Positions 1 through 6,462 are shown, counted from the first letter of the stretch. The stretch: 8,514 nucleotides of DNA from CAZNRY01 sp964575675 (GCA_964575675.1 CAZNRY010000168.1:1-8514), one strand, 5' to 3'. Numbers and translations are program-made. Notes: generated by a model from the sequence alone, not told the origin.

Positions 1-218
1 CGCATCCACTCGGCCCGGCTATTCTCCCCGGGGCGCCGGACCTCGCGGCGCGCGGACTCGCTTCTCAGCTGCAGTCAAACTCGTCTAGTCGATCCGCGCG
101 GCAGCCGACAAACACCGATGGCGGCGTACCGGCGCCGTTGGTAGTCTACGTGGTCGCGGGGTCACGCACCGGCGCCGATCGGCACCTGTGCGGGGCCCGG
201 AGATCATGAGGAGGGAGC
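1..218. other. Upstream non-coding region of the first gene
   Basis: No gene is supportable here. Two copies of the 10-mer ACCGGCGCCG lie at 128-137 and 168-177, exactly 40 bases apart, and each contains the palindrome CGGCGCCG. A hairpin is possible at 114-142: a 10-pair stem including two G-U pairs around a 9-base loop. A perfect palindrome GCCGATCGGC lies at 174-183. No convincing -35/-10 pair was seen, and no T-run follows the hairpin, so it is not a clear terminator. Short GC-rich dyads arise easily by chance at this base composition. Confidence 0.35.
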
Positions 219-479
219 ATGAAGAACAGATTCGTCGGATTGCTCGTGCTGCTCATCGGTAGCGAGGTCCTCGGCATCGTCTTCGGCAACATCTTCTTCC
301 GGTTGTTCAATCACACCGTGCCGCCCGCCGTTCTGACCAGCTTCAACAAGGGAACCGCCCACGCGGCCTTTCTCGTCTACGGGCTCGGAACCGGCTTCAT
401 CGTCTTCCTCTGGGGAGTCGTGGCAATCGCGGGATCCAAGCTGTTTCGGGGCAAGCCCCAGGAGCCGCCGCGAGGGTAG
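219..479 (+). CDS. Small two-helix membrane protein (hypothetical)
   Basis: An 86-residue protein that I do not recognise. It begins MKNR and has two hydrophobic stretches long enough to cross the membrane, at about residues 5-27 and 49-72. A polar linker with NHT, PP and FNKGTAH lies between them, and the tail is basic and proline-rich (KLFRGKPQEPPRG). This predicts an inner-membrane hairpin. A strong ribosome binding site (GAGGAGGGA) ends a few bases before the ATG, which supports the start. The stop is 30 bases before tag, in the same direction, so the two may be co-transcribed. It resembles many small membrane proteins of unknown function. No catalytic or binding motif is visible and no role is assigned. 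Confidence 0.8.
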   Translation: MKNRFVGLLVLLIGSEVLGIVFGNIFFRLFNHTVPPAVLTSFNKGTAHAAFLVYGLGTGFIVFLWGVVAIAGSKLFRGKPQEPPRG

Positions 480-509
480 CCGGATTCCGGCGGAGGAGCG
501 CGAGATCGG

Positions 510-1145
510 ATGAGCAAAGCAGAAGAAGCGAACGTTCGCCGCTGCGCCTGGACGCGCAGCGCGCTCAGCATCGCCTATCACGATCGCGAATGGGGCGTGC
601 CCTGCCACGACGACCGCATCCTCTTCGAGTTCCTTCTCCTGGAGGGCGCGCAGGCCGGGCTCACCTGGGAGTTAATCTTACAAAGACGCGAGGGGTATCG
701 CAAGGCGTTCAGCAAGTTCAACCCCAGGCTGATCGCCAGGTACGATGCCCGCAAGTCCGCCGCGCTCATGGCCGACGCATCGATCATCCGAAACCACCTC
801 AAGATCCGAGCGGCAATCCAGAACGCACAGACCTTTCTTGCCGTACAGAAGGAGTTCGGCAGCTTCGACGCCTACCTGTGGGGTTTCGTCGGCGGCAAGC
901 CGATTCGGAATCGCTGGAAGAATCTTCGCGAGATTCCCGTCTTCACGCCCGAAGCAGCCACCCTCAGCAAGGACTTGAAGAAGCGGGGCTTCGGCTTTGT
1001 CGGTCCGACGACTTGCTATGCCTACATGCAATCGATCGGCATGGTGAACGATCATACGACCGACTGCTTTCGGCATCAGGAAATCGATCGCACGGCGCTC
1101 CCGCGACGGGGTCGCGCCACAAGATCCGAGCGGGGCGATGGGTAG
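510..1145 (+). CDS. tag: DNA-3-methyladenine glycosylase I
   Basis: Base-excision repair enzyme that removes 3-methyladenine from alkylated DNA, acting in the cytoplasm. The 211 residues align throughout with E. coli Tag (187 residues). The zinc-binding residues of the family are present: C12 (RRCAW), H24 (AYHDREWG), H182 and C186 (VNDHTTDC). The conserved acidic residue of the LEGAQAGLTW motif is E45, matching E38 of E. coli. KKRGFGFVGPTTCYAYMQ is the other family signature. The last 19 or so residues (from about 193) are a basic, low-complexity extension beyond the usual end. A GGAGGAG motif lies 11 bases before the ATG, a somewhat long spacing. Its stop overlaps the next gene by 8 bases. 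Leu codons 672-674 and 678-680 are both TTA, unusual in such GC-rich DNA. Confidence 0.96.
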   Translation: MSKAEEANVRRCAWTRSALSIAYHDREWGVPCHDDRILFEFLLLEGAQAGLTWELILQRREGYRKAFSKFNPRLIARYDARKSAALMADASIIRNHLKIRAAIQNAQTFLAVQKEFGSFDAYLWGFVGGKPIRNRWKNLREIPVFTPEAATLSKDLKKRGFGFVGPTTCYAYMQSIGMVNDHTTDCFRHQEIDRTALPRRGRATRSERGDG

Positions 1146-3213
1146 GCCTGATCGACCGCCCCGTGGGCGGGGCCCGTTCCGCCGGTCCCTCGGCAGGTTG
1201 TGTCTCGCCGCCGGGACGACCGTCCTCTTCGTCGTGGCTTGCAGCCAGGACCATCGGCAAACGGAGCCGCCTCCTCCGGACACGATCCCCCCGGCTGCGG
1301 TATCGGACCTCCGCATCGCAGGGACCCAGGCCGGGCGCCCGCTGTCGGAAGCGGCGTCCGATTCCGTCGCGCTCCTGATCTGGACCGCGCCGGGAGACGA
1401 CAGCACCGCGGGCGCGGCGGCGCGTTACGATGTACGGTTCGCGGCCGATTCGATCGCCGACGCGTCCTGGGCGGAGGCCGCTACCGTGCGAATCGTCCCC
1501 GCGCCGAAACCGGGGGGCGAGACCGAATCGCTCCGGGTCGATGGGCTCGCGCCGGAGACGACCTACGGCTTCGCCCTGAAGTCCGCCGACGAAGCCCTGA
1601 GTTGGTCGGGCTTGTCGAATGTCGCGATCCGGACGGAGAGGGTCCCCCCCGCCGGCGTCATCGATCTGCAATCCGACGCGCAGACCGATTCCTCGATCTC
1701 ACTCGCATGGACGGCGCCGGGCGACGATCGCCTCTCCGGCACCGCCGCCCTCTACGACGTGCGGTACGCGAGGCACGTGCTCACGTCCTTCACATGGGAT
1801 TCCGCCGCCGTTGCAACGTCGCCTCCAATCCCCCGGCCGGCCGGCGGGCGGGAATCGATGACCCTGACCGGCCTCGAAGCGGATGCGGACCACTGGTTCG
1901 CGCTCCGAACAGCGGACGAAGCGCGGAACTGGTCGACACTCTCGAACGTCTTGAAGACCAGAACCAAGTCCGCCGACCGGATCGCTCCTGCGGCGGTTGC
2001 CGATCTGTCGATTGCCGCGGCGACCGCGACGACTATCCGCCTGGAGTGGACCGCCCCGGGAGACGATGGCGCCCAAGGAACGGCGAGCCACTATGAGATC
2101 CGCCTATCGACCGTGCCCATCACGGAGGGCAACTGGGATTCGGCGATCATGGTCAAGGGGAGCCTCCCCTGCCGGGCTGCCGGCTCGGTCGAGAGCGTCG
2201 ATCTGGGCTGTCTCGAGCCGAACACGACCTACTACGTCGCGCTGAAGACCGCAGATGAGGCGCCGAACTGGTCCACCCTCTCCAACGTCGCACTCGGTGG
2301 CACCGAGGAGGTTGCTTGGCCCCACGCCCTCTCGCTCGGGCTCTTCGTCGGGCGGGATGCCAGGATCGGGGGACGCCTGTGCCTCAAGGGGGACGGATAC
2401 ATCGGGGGCGCGGCGACCGGGGTCGATGGTACCGGAGAGCCGGCGATCGGCTGCGGGGGCTGCTACTCGCTCGGGCCGGGGTGGGATGCCCCCGCGATCT
2501 ACACTGATCCCGAACACTTCCCCGGTGCGACGTATTACTACGTGAGGATCACCCTGGTAGATCAACGCTTCCATTCCGTGATCCATGACCGCGACGGAAT
2601 CGACATCACGGGCGGCAACTCCCTTGATGGTCTGATGTCCTACGACTCGTCGACCAAGACCTTCGGGTTCTTGTTCAACTCGAGCACCCTGATCGCCCGC
2701 TACTTCGACGACGCGACGGGCGTCTTCCGCCGGGAGCCCGGCGACCTGTCGGTCGTGGTCAACTTCGGCGAGGCGCCTATCGCCGACCCGCCGGGAGCCG
2801 AGGGCGTGACGGCGCTCTCCTTCGACCGGGGCGGCAGCACGGCGGTCCGCGCCACCATCGTCAACACGCGATTCGTCGGCGAGGGCGAGTCCGCGCGGCT
2901 CAATCCCTCGGGATGGAAGGGCGGGAGGATCTCCGTCAAGAGCGTGACATTCGAACCCAAGAACGGCCTCGCGATCGTCGGCCACGACATGCAGAAGTTC
3001 GGAAGCTCCTCTGCGATCCTAGGGACCTCAAGCGCCCCCGCCCTGGTCTATCTGACCCGCGACGCCATCGAGCTCCAGCTGAGTTTCGCCGTCACGGGAA
3101 GCATGATCTGCCTTCGCGACTTCAAGAGCACGGGAGGCCCGAGCTTCGAGTACGCACCGGGATTCATCGCGCTGCTCCCGGCATACCTGCGCGGAGGAGC
3201 CGGACGGCCGTGA
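1138..3213 (+). CDS. Lipoprotein with three FN3 domains and an uncharacterised C-terminal region
   Basis: A 691-residue predicted exported lipoprotein. A basic N-terminus and hydrophobic segment end in a lipobox-like VVAC with the lipidated cysteine at C35, followed by a proline-rich linker (PPPPD). Three fibronectin type III domains follow at about 50-167, 169-276 and 280-388. Each has WTAPGDD on an early strand (82-88, 191-197, 304-310) and a late DEA-x-x-WSxLSNV block. The remaining 300 residues (about 392-691) are not recognised. They open with GLFVGRDARIGG and are rich in glycine and beta-prone stretches, with several cysteines (one CGGC at 439-442). FN3 domains usually act as spacers or in adhesion, so display on the cell surface or periplasm is likely but inferred. 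The ATG lies inside the end of tag and has only a weak GGGG upstream, suggesting coupled translation. A TTG at 1198 would lose the basic region, so ATG 1138 is preferred. Confidence 0.85.
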   Translation: MGRPDRPPRGRGPFRRSLGRLCLAAGTTVLFVVACSQDHRQTEPPPPDTIPPAAVSDLRIAGTQAGRPLSEAASDSVALLIWTAPGDDSTAGAAARYDVRFAADSIADASWAEAATVRIVPAPKPGGETESLRVDGLAPETTYGFALKSADEALSWSGLSNVAIRTERVPPAGVIDLQSDAQTDSSISLAWTAPGDDRLSGTAALYDVRYARHVLTSFTWDSAAVATSPPIPRPAGGRESMTLTGLEADADHWFALRTADEARNWSTLSNVLKTRTKSADRIAPAAVADLSIAAATATTIRLEWTAPGDDGAQGTASHYEIRLSTVPITEGNWDSAIMVKGSLPCRAAGSVESVDLGCLEPNTTYYVALKTADEAPNWSTLSNVALGGTEEVAWPHALSLGLFVGRDARIGGRLCLKGDGYIGGAATGVDGTGEPAIGCGGCYSLGPGWDAPAIYTDPEHFPGATYYYVRITLVDQRFHSVIHDRDGIDITGGNSLDGLMSYDSSTKTFGFLFNSSTLIARYFDDATGVFRREPGDLSVVVNFGEAPIADPPGAEGVTALSFDRGGSTAVRATIVNTRFVGEGESARLNPSGWKGGRISVKSVTFEPKNGLAIVGHDMQKFGSSSAILGTSSAPALVYLTRDAIELQLSFAVTGSMICLRDFKSTGGPSFEYAPGFIALLPAYLRGGAGRP

Positions 3214-3875
3214 GCCGCTGGATCGACGTCACCGTCCCGCTCTGCGACGGGATGGTTCATTGGCCGGGAGACCCGCCGGTCATGATCGAGCGCCTGTCGG
3301 ATGTCGATCGCGGCGATCCCCAAACCTTGACCACGATCCAGATGAGCGCGCACACGGGCACGCACATGGATGCTCCGATCCACTACATCCCCGGCGGAAA
3401 AGGGATCGACAAGTTCCCGCCGGAGATCGCGATCGGCCCGGCGCGGGTGATCGCCTGCGGCGACGCGCGATCGATCGGGGCCGCCGAGCTCCGGCGCCAC
3501 CGCATCCGCAGCGGCGAGAGGATTCTCCTACAGACTACGAACTCCGCCCGCCGGTGGCACGAGAGCCCCTTCATCGAGGACTATGCGGCGATCTCTCCCG
3601 ACGGAGCTCGATTTCTCGCGGGGCGGGGCGTCCGCCTGGTGGGGGTGGACTATCTATCCGTCGGCGGGCCGGGAGCGGACGGCGTCAAGACCCACATCGC
3701 CCTCCTCGAGGCGGGGATCTGGCTCATCGAAGGTCTCGATCTCTCCCGCGTCGCGCCGGGCCGCTACGCGATGATCTGCATGCCGCTCAGAATCCCTCAT
3801 GGCGACGGCGCGCCGGCGCGCGTCTTCTTGCGGCCGCGGGCATCGGCGCGGCAGGGGGATCCTCTCCCGCACTAG
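3210..3875 (+). CDS. Cyclase family protein (kynurenine-formamidase-like metal hydrolase)
   Basis: A 221-residue protein of the cyclase/KynB fold, whose characterised members hydrolyse amides or lactones with one or two divalent metals. Kynurenine formamidase is the best-known member. The signature HTGTHMDAPIHY gives metal ligands H48, H52 and D54 and a conserved H58. H162 and E174 have the same spacing as the second-metal ligands of KynB (H160 and E172). The N-terminus (WIDVTVPL) and WPGDPP loop are typical. GTG 3210 is the best start: it gives the family-length N-terminus and overlaps the lipoprotein stop as GTGA. An upstream in-frame start would read through the lipoprotein gene in another frame. 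No kynurenine-pathway neighbour is present, so the substrate is unknown. The stop codon lies inside the first 52-base repeat, and about 13 residues follow the usual end (ARVFLRP). Confidence 0.92.
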   Translation: MSRWIDVTVPLCDGMVHWPGDPPVMIERLSDVDRGDPQTLTTIQMSAHTGTHMDAPIHYIPGGKGIDKFPPEIAIGPARVIACGDARSIGAAELRRHRIRSGERILLQTTNSARRWHESPFIEDYAAISPDGARFLAGRGVRLVGVDYLSVGGPGADGVKTHIALLEAGIWLIEGLDLSRVAPGRYAMICMPLRIPHGDGAPARVFLRPRASARQGDPLPH

Positions 3876-3923
3876 GCTCCGGGCGAGACCTTCCTTCCCG
3901 GCTCCCGGTCCGGCGGGCCGGCC
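3872..3923. repeat. 52-base direct repeat, copy 1
   Basis: Identical base for base to 6278-6329, in the same orientation. The match starts at CTAGGCTCCGGGC and stops at GGGCCGGCC; the flanking bases differ on both sides. It contains the TAG stop of the cyclase gene (3873-3875) and lies between convergent genes. Two stem-loops can form. CCGGG at 3879-3883 pairs with CCCGG at 3897-3901. GG+CCGG at 3907-3913, with T3909 bulged, pairs with CCGGCC at 3918-3923 and ends exactly at the repeat boundary. There is no T-run, so a role as bidirectional terminator is only possible. Confidence 0.95.
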
Positions 3924-3987
3924 TGTTCGGGGAAGCCCGGTCGGCCAACTGTCTCCCGAAACGTACGCGATCTGGTCCTCAAATATC

Positions 3988-5886
3988 CTACCGGATCGCG
4001 ATCACCCGGCCTTCCTTCTCCTGAGTCCCGGACGTCAGCCGGTAGAAGTACACCCTGCTCCCGAGGCGCCGGCCGTCCAGCGGAACCGCATGCACTCCCG
4101 CCTCCAGGGGGCCGTCCACGAGCGTCGCGACGTCGCGGCCGAGAACGTCAAACACCTGCAGCCGAACATGGCCCGGCTCCGGCAACACAAACCGGAGCGT
4201 GGTTCGGTCGCTGAAGGGATTCGGCGAAGCGGGCAGGAGTCGCAGCGAGGACGCGCTCTCCGGTGCGACAGGTGCGCCGGAAGTGGTGGCCGGGCCAAGA
4301 TGGTCGAAATAGGGAAGACCACCGCCCCCCAGATAGATGGCCCCATGCTCCATAAGACTTGAGTTGGGCAGTGAGTTCAATGCAGTGTCGGAGCCAGTGA
4401 TGACGTCGAAGTCATTGAACGCCTCCCGCTCCTCCCACAGGCCCGGTGCGTATCCCAGGCGGTACTGGTAGTAGACGGCATCCGGCTCTCCGACTTCTTT
4501 CTGGTAGACGATCGCCGTTCCCAGACCGCTGCGCGCGTCTACGGCGGGACACGAATACGTGCCGATCACAGCACTGTCGGGCTTAGCGAGGTCCGCGAAA
4601 TTCCAGCCTGTCCCGCAGTCGTAGCTGATGTCATACCGGATTCCCCTTCCATAGGTGTAATCCCTCTCATAGGCGCAGATGACGGTCTCGCCGTAGGCCG
4701 AGATGGAGGTGCCATGGTAATGGGCGGCTACCGCGGATAGGGTGACGTCCGTCCACGTCGTCTCCGTCCGCATCTGAACGTGGACATAGTCGTCGGTCCC
4801 CGCATAAGACACAAAGAGGTATTCACCGCAAACGCCTCTGTTGTGATCCCAGGTTGCCGCCAGACCGGCCGAGGCGTTGGCCACGGCAGGCGGAGGTACC
4901 TCCGTAAAAACGGTGCCCGTCGAAGCGGATGCCCATGCAAAACGAAGAGCATGACTGTTGTCGATGCCCAGACAATAGATCCGATTGTCAAAGTCCGAGG
5001 CGTTTGTCACCACGGCAATGTCACTGAAGGTGTTCGGAGCGGCATCAATCGCGGTATGAAAGCCGTACAGCCCGTCCACAGTCCCGTCACTGACGCGGCA
5101 GCGTCGCACGCGGAGCTCACTCGTCGTATTGCCAACCACATATCCGACGTAGAGATAGTCATCGACCACCGCGGCGTCGACGTCGATGATCCCGACACTG
5201 GAGGTCCACACGTACGTCTCCTCCCAGGTAGCGCCGCGGTCGGTGGAGATGTTCGCGGTCCAGGCAGACGTACCCGTGGTTGTCCCCCACTGGATGACGC
5301 TGAAGAGGTGACCGGTCTGCGCGTCAAAGTCGACACTCACGGTCCGTCCATCCGTGCGCGTTCCTCCAATGCGCACATCCCCGTACACACGAAGGCCCGC
5401 GGGCGCACCGTCCGTCCAAGCGATGCCCAGGCCCATGCGCACACCGGCTTCCTCCAACCCTCGCAATTGCTCGATTGCCTGTTGGTGCCGGCCGCGATTC
5501 CAGAGCGCCGAAGTCTCGCGGGCGGCTATGAGGTCAAGCGGTTCGATATCCCGGCCGGGCTCCAGCTCGATCACCGCTTGCTCACGCACCTCCGGCGGAA
5601 CGGCCGCCAGTTGCTCCCACAACGCGGAAGCGGGCAACTCGTTATCTCCCAGTTTGGCAACGTCGCTAACATCGAGGGTTGCCGCAACCGTCCCCGAGCG
5701 TTCGACGAGCGGACGAAGCGTGTCGTCGAGCCCGGGGGGAACGATCGAGAAGGAGCCGGCTGCGCCTTCCCAGCCTGGAGGAGCGCCAGAGATCGTCGGC
5801 GAGTCGCCGGCGTGGACGACGGTCAGCGGGCAAGCCAGAAAGGCACCAATCAGCAGGAAAACCTTGGAAAATTGGTAGAGTGACAC
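3988..5886 (-). CDS. Secreted Asp-box (BNR-like) protein with C-terminal T9SS/FlgD-like sorting domain
   Basis: A 632-residue exported protein. The signal peptide spans residues 1-26 (hydrophobic KVFLLIGAFLACPLTVV, cleavage after VHA). Residues about 116-148 form a helical, TPR-like segment (ALWNRGRHQQAIEQLRGLEE). Residues about 150-535 are beta-rich and contain a clear Asp-box, STDRGATW at 214-221, and a degenerate one, SYDCGTGW at 421-428. This suggests a sialidase/BNR-type propeller, but no catalytic sialidase residues were identified. The C-terminal domain (about 544-632) has SPNPF, VFDVLGRDVATL, LEAGVH and VYFYRL, as in type IX secretion sorting or FlgD-Ig-like domains. GTG 5886 is chosen over the upstream ATG at 6156 because it starts the signal peptide and has a strong Shine-Dalgarno; the extra 90 residues look non-coding. 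It stands alone, convergent with the cyclase, inside a lower-GC repeat-bounded block. Ligand and function are unknown. Confidence 0.85.
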   Translation of the reverse strand: MSLYQFSKVFLLIGAFLACPLTVVHAGDSPTISGAPPGWEGAAGSFSIVPPGLDDTLRPLVERSGTVAATLDVSDVAKLGDNELPASALWEQLAAVPPEVREQAVIELEPGRDIEPLDLIAARETSALWNRGRHQQAIEQLRGLEEAGVRMGLGIAWTDGAPAGLRVYGDVRIGGTRTDGRTVSVDFDAQTGHLFSVIQWGTTTGTSAWTANISTDRGATWEETYVWTSSVGIIDVDAAVVDDYLYVGYVVGNTTSELRVRRCRVSDGTVDGLYGFHTAIDAAPNTFSDIAVVTNASDFDNRIYCLGIDNSHALRFAWASASTGTVFTEVPPPAVANASAGLAATWDHNRGVCGEYLFVSYAGTDDYVHVQMRTETTWTDVTLSAVAAHYHGTSISAYGETVICAYERDYTYGRGIRYDISYDCGTGWNFADLAKPDSAVIGTYSCPAVDARSGLGTAIVYQKEVGEPDAVYYQYRLGYAPGLWEEREAFNDFDVITGSDTALNSLPNSSLMEHGAIYLGGGGLPYFDHLGPATTSGAPVAPESASSLRLLPASPNPFSDRTTLRFVLPEPGHVRLQVFDVLGRDVATLVDGPLEAGVHAVPLDGRRLGSRVYFYRLTSGTQEKEGRVIAIR

Positions 5887-5892
5887 GGGAAG

Positions 5893-5902
5893 CCTCCTCC
5901 TC
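5893..5902 (-). promoter_or_regulatory. Strong ribosome binding site that sets the GTG start at 5886
   Basis: On the minus strand the sequence reads GAGGAGGAGG, 6 bases before GTG 5886. Together with the signal peptide that begins at this codon, it decides against the much longer open frame that starts at 6156. Confidence 0.8.
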
Positions 5903-6017
5903 GATGTGACGGACCCACCGGCCAGGCAGGGTCGACCTCCCACATCTGCGACTCTGGAGGATCGGTCCGCCGTCCGGCCGCGACCATGGCGGATGTCGAA
6001 TACCGTCGGGGATTCTA

Positions 6018-6036
6018 TCATGCCTGCTGGGCATGA
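6018..6036. promoter_or_regulatory. Perfect 7-base inverted repeat upstream of the propeller gene
   Basis: TCATGCC, a 5-base spacer TGCTG, then GGCATGA. It abuts a -10-like TAGAAT on the minus strand and lies about 130 bases before the GTG at 5886. This could be an operator for a dimeric regulator or a leader hairpin. The assignment is inference from symmetry and position only. Confidence 0.3.
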
Positions 6037-6115
6037 AGCCAGTCCATTCACAGTGGGAACTCCGTCCAGGAATGGCCTTTCCCTGATTGAGAATCGTTGC
6101 GCCTTCGGGTCTCCC

Positions 6116-6259
6116 CACCTACTGAAGCTGCTGAAGATCTGCGCACTGGTATCCATCAGCGTCCGCAGGATCCGATTCCGAATGGCCAGCGGATACCCCT
6201 ATGCCGATCTGTTCTGGCAGGTCTTGGCCAACCTGCGACACGGTCCGAGTCCCGGGTAA
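6116..6259 (+). pseudogene. C-terminal remnant of an IS1380-type transposase
   Basis: The frame ending at TAA 6257-6259 reads LLKLLKICALVSISVRRIRF, then RMASGYPYADLFWQVLANLR. From memory of the family this matches the end of IS1380/DDE_Tnp_1 transposases, which close with an LLKIGA-V-V-VRR block, a (S/A)xxYP motif and an LFxQVLANLR helix. Only about 45 residues fit. The same frame upstream (5906-6115) looks unrelated, so the rest of the transposase, including the catalytic DDE core, is missing. The bases after the stop (GTGAGAAATGCGGG, directly before repeat copy 2) may be the right end of the element. No matching left end was found in the window. The recognition was made by eye and needs a database search. 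Confidence 0.6.
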
Positions 6260-6277
6260 TGTGGTGAGAAATGCGGG

Positions 6278-6329
6278 CTAGGCTCCGGGCGAGACCTTCC
6301 TTCCCGGCTCCCGGTCCGGCGGGCCGGCC
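6278..6329. repeat. 52-base direct repeat, copy 2
   Basis: Perfect copy of 3872-3923 at an offset of 2406 bases. It begins 18 bases after the stop of the transposase remnant and precedes the leader of the gene at 6487. The two stem-loops of copy 1 are preserved; the 3' one lies at 6313-6329. Confidence 0.95.
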
Positions 6330-6361
6330 CTCATTCCCCTGCCCCGCCAATCTTCGTGAAC

Positions 6362-6462
6362 GGAAGGACCCTCCGGTCCGTCCAACACCACGGAAAAGGA
6401 CAAGAGCCCCGGACGGCGCGCAGGTCCGGGGAGAAGGCAGTCGATGCGGCGCCGTTTCGGCG
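6362..6462 (+). promoter_or_regulatory. Stem-loop-rich 5' leader of the gene at 6487
   Basis: Three hairpins follow one another. GGACC/GGTCC lies at 6366-6379 with a 4-base loop, extendable by GGA/TCC across one mismatch. CCCCGGAC/GTCCGGGG at 6407-6431 is perfect over 8 pairs with a 9-base loop. CGCCG/CGGCG lies at 6450-6462 with a TTT loop. The last ends 24 bases before the ATG. This could be an attenuator or a structured leader, or simply GC-rich chance. The rest of 6330-6486 holds no gene and no recognisable promoter. Confidence 0.35.

Larger units (their letters stand above)
5887..6115. other. Upstream region of the secreted propeller gene; no gene seen
   Basis: Open frames cross this stretch on both strands, but none has a credible start, domain or codon pattern. 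It probably carries the promoter and 5' leader of the minus-strand gene. The only promoter-like element seen is TAGAAT on the minus strand (6012-6017), next to the dyad at 6018-6036. No matching -35 at normal spacing was found. Confidence 0.4.

Noticed and set aside
2913..3209. Upstream ATG at 2913 for the cyclase gene
   Set aside because: The added region overlaps the lipoprotein gene in another frame and reads as arginine-rich nonsense. GTG 3210 gives the family-typical N-terminus.
3210..3875. Naming the cyclase kynB
   Set aside because: The metal ligands fit, but the family has several activities and no tryptophan-degradation gene is nearby, so a specific substrate cannot be claimed.
3876..3987. 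Rho-independent terminator between the convergent cyclase and propeller genes
   Set aside because: Stem-loops exist in repeat copy 1, but no T-run follows on either strand.
4780..5883. Long plus-strand open frame (367 codons) opposite the secreted propeller gene
   Set aside because: Its translation has no domain, signal or motif. The minus strand here encodes an Asp-box protein with a signal peptide and sorting domain, so this is an antisense shadow.
5887..6156. ATG at 6156 as the start of the minus-strand gene (722 residues)
   Set aside because: The extra 90 residues would bury the signal peptide. The GTG at 5886 has a strong Shine-Dalgarno at ideal spacing, and the upstream part overlaps the transposase remnant on the other strand.
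3872..6329. Composite transposon or integron cassette
   Set aside because: There are no paired IS copies, no integrase, and no recognisable attC or terminal inverted repeats. Only a transposase C-terminal fragment is present at one end.
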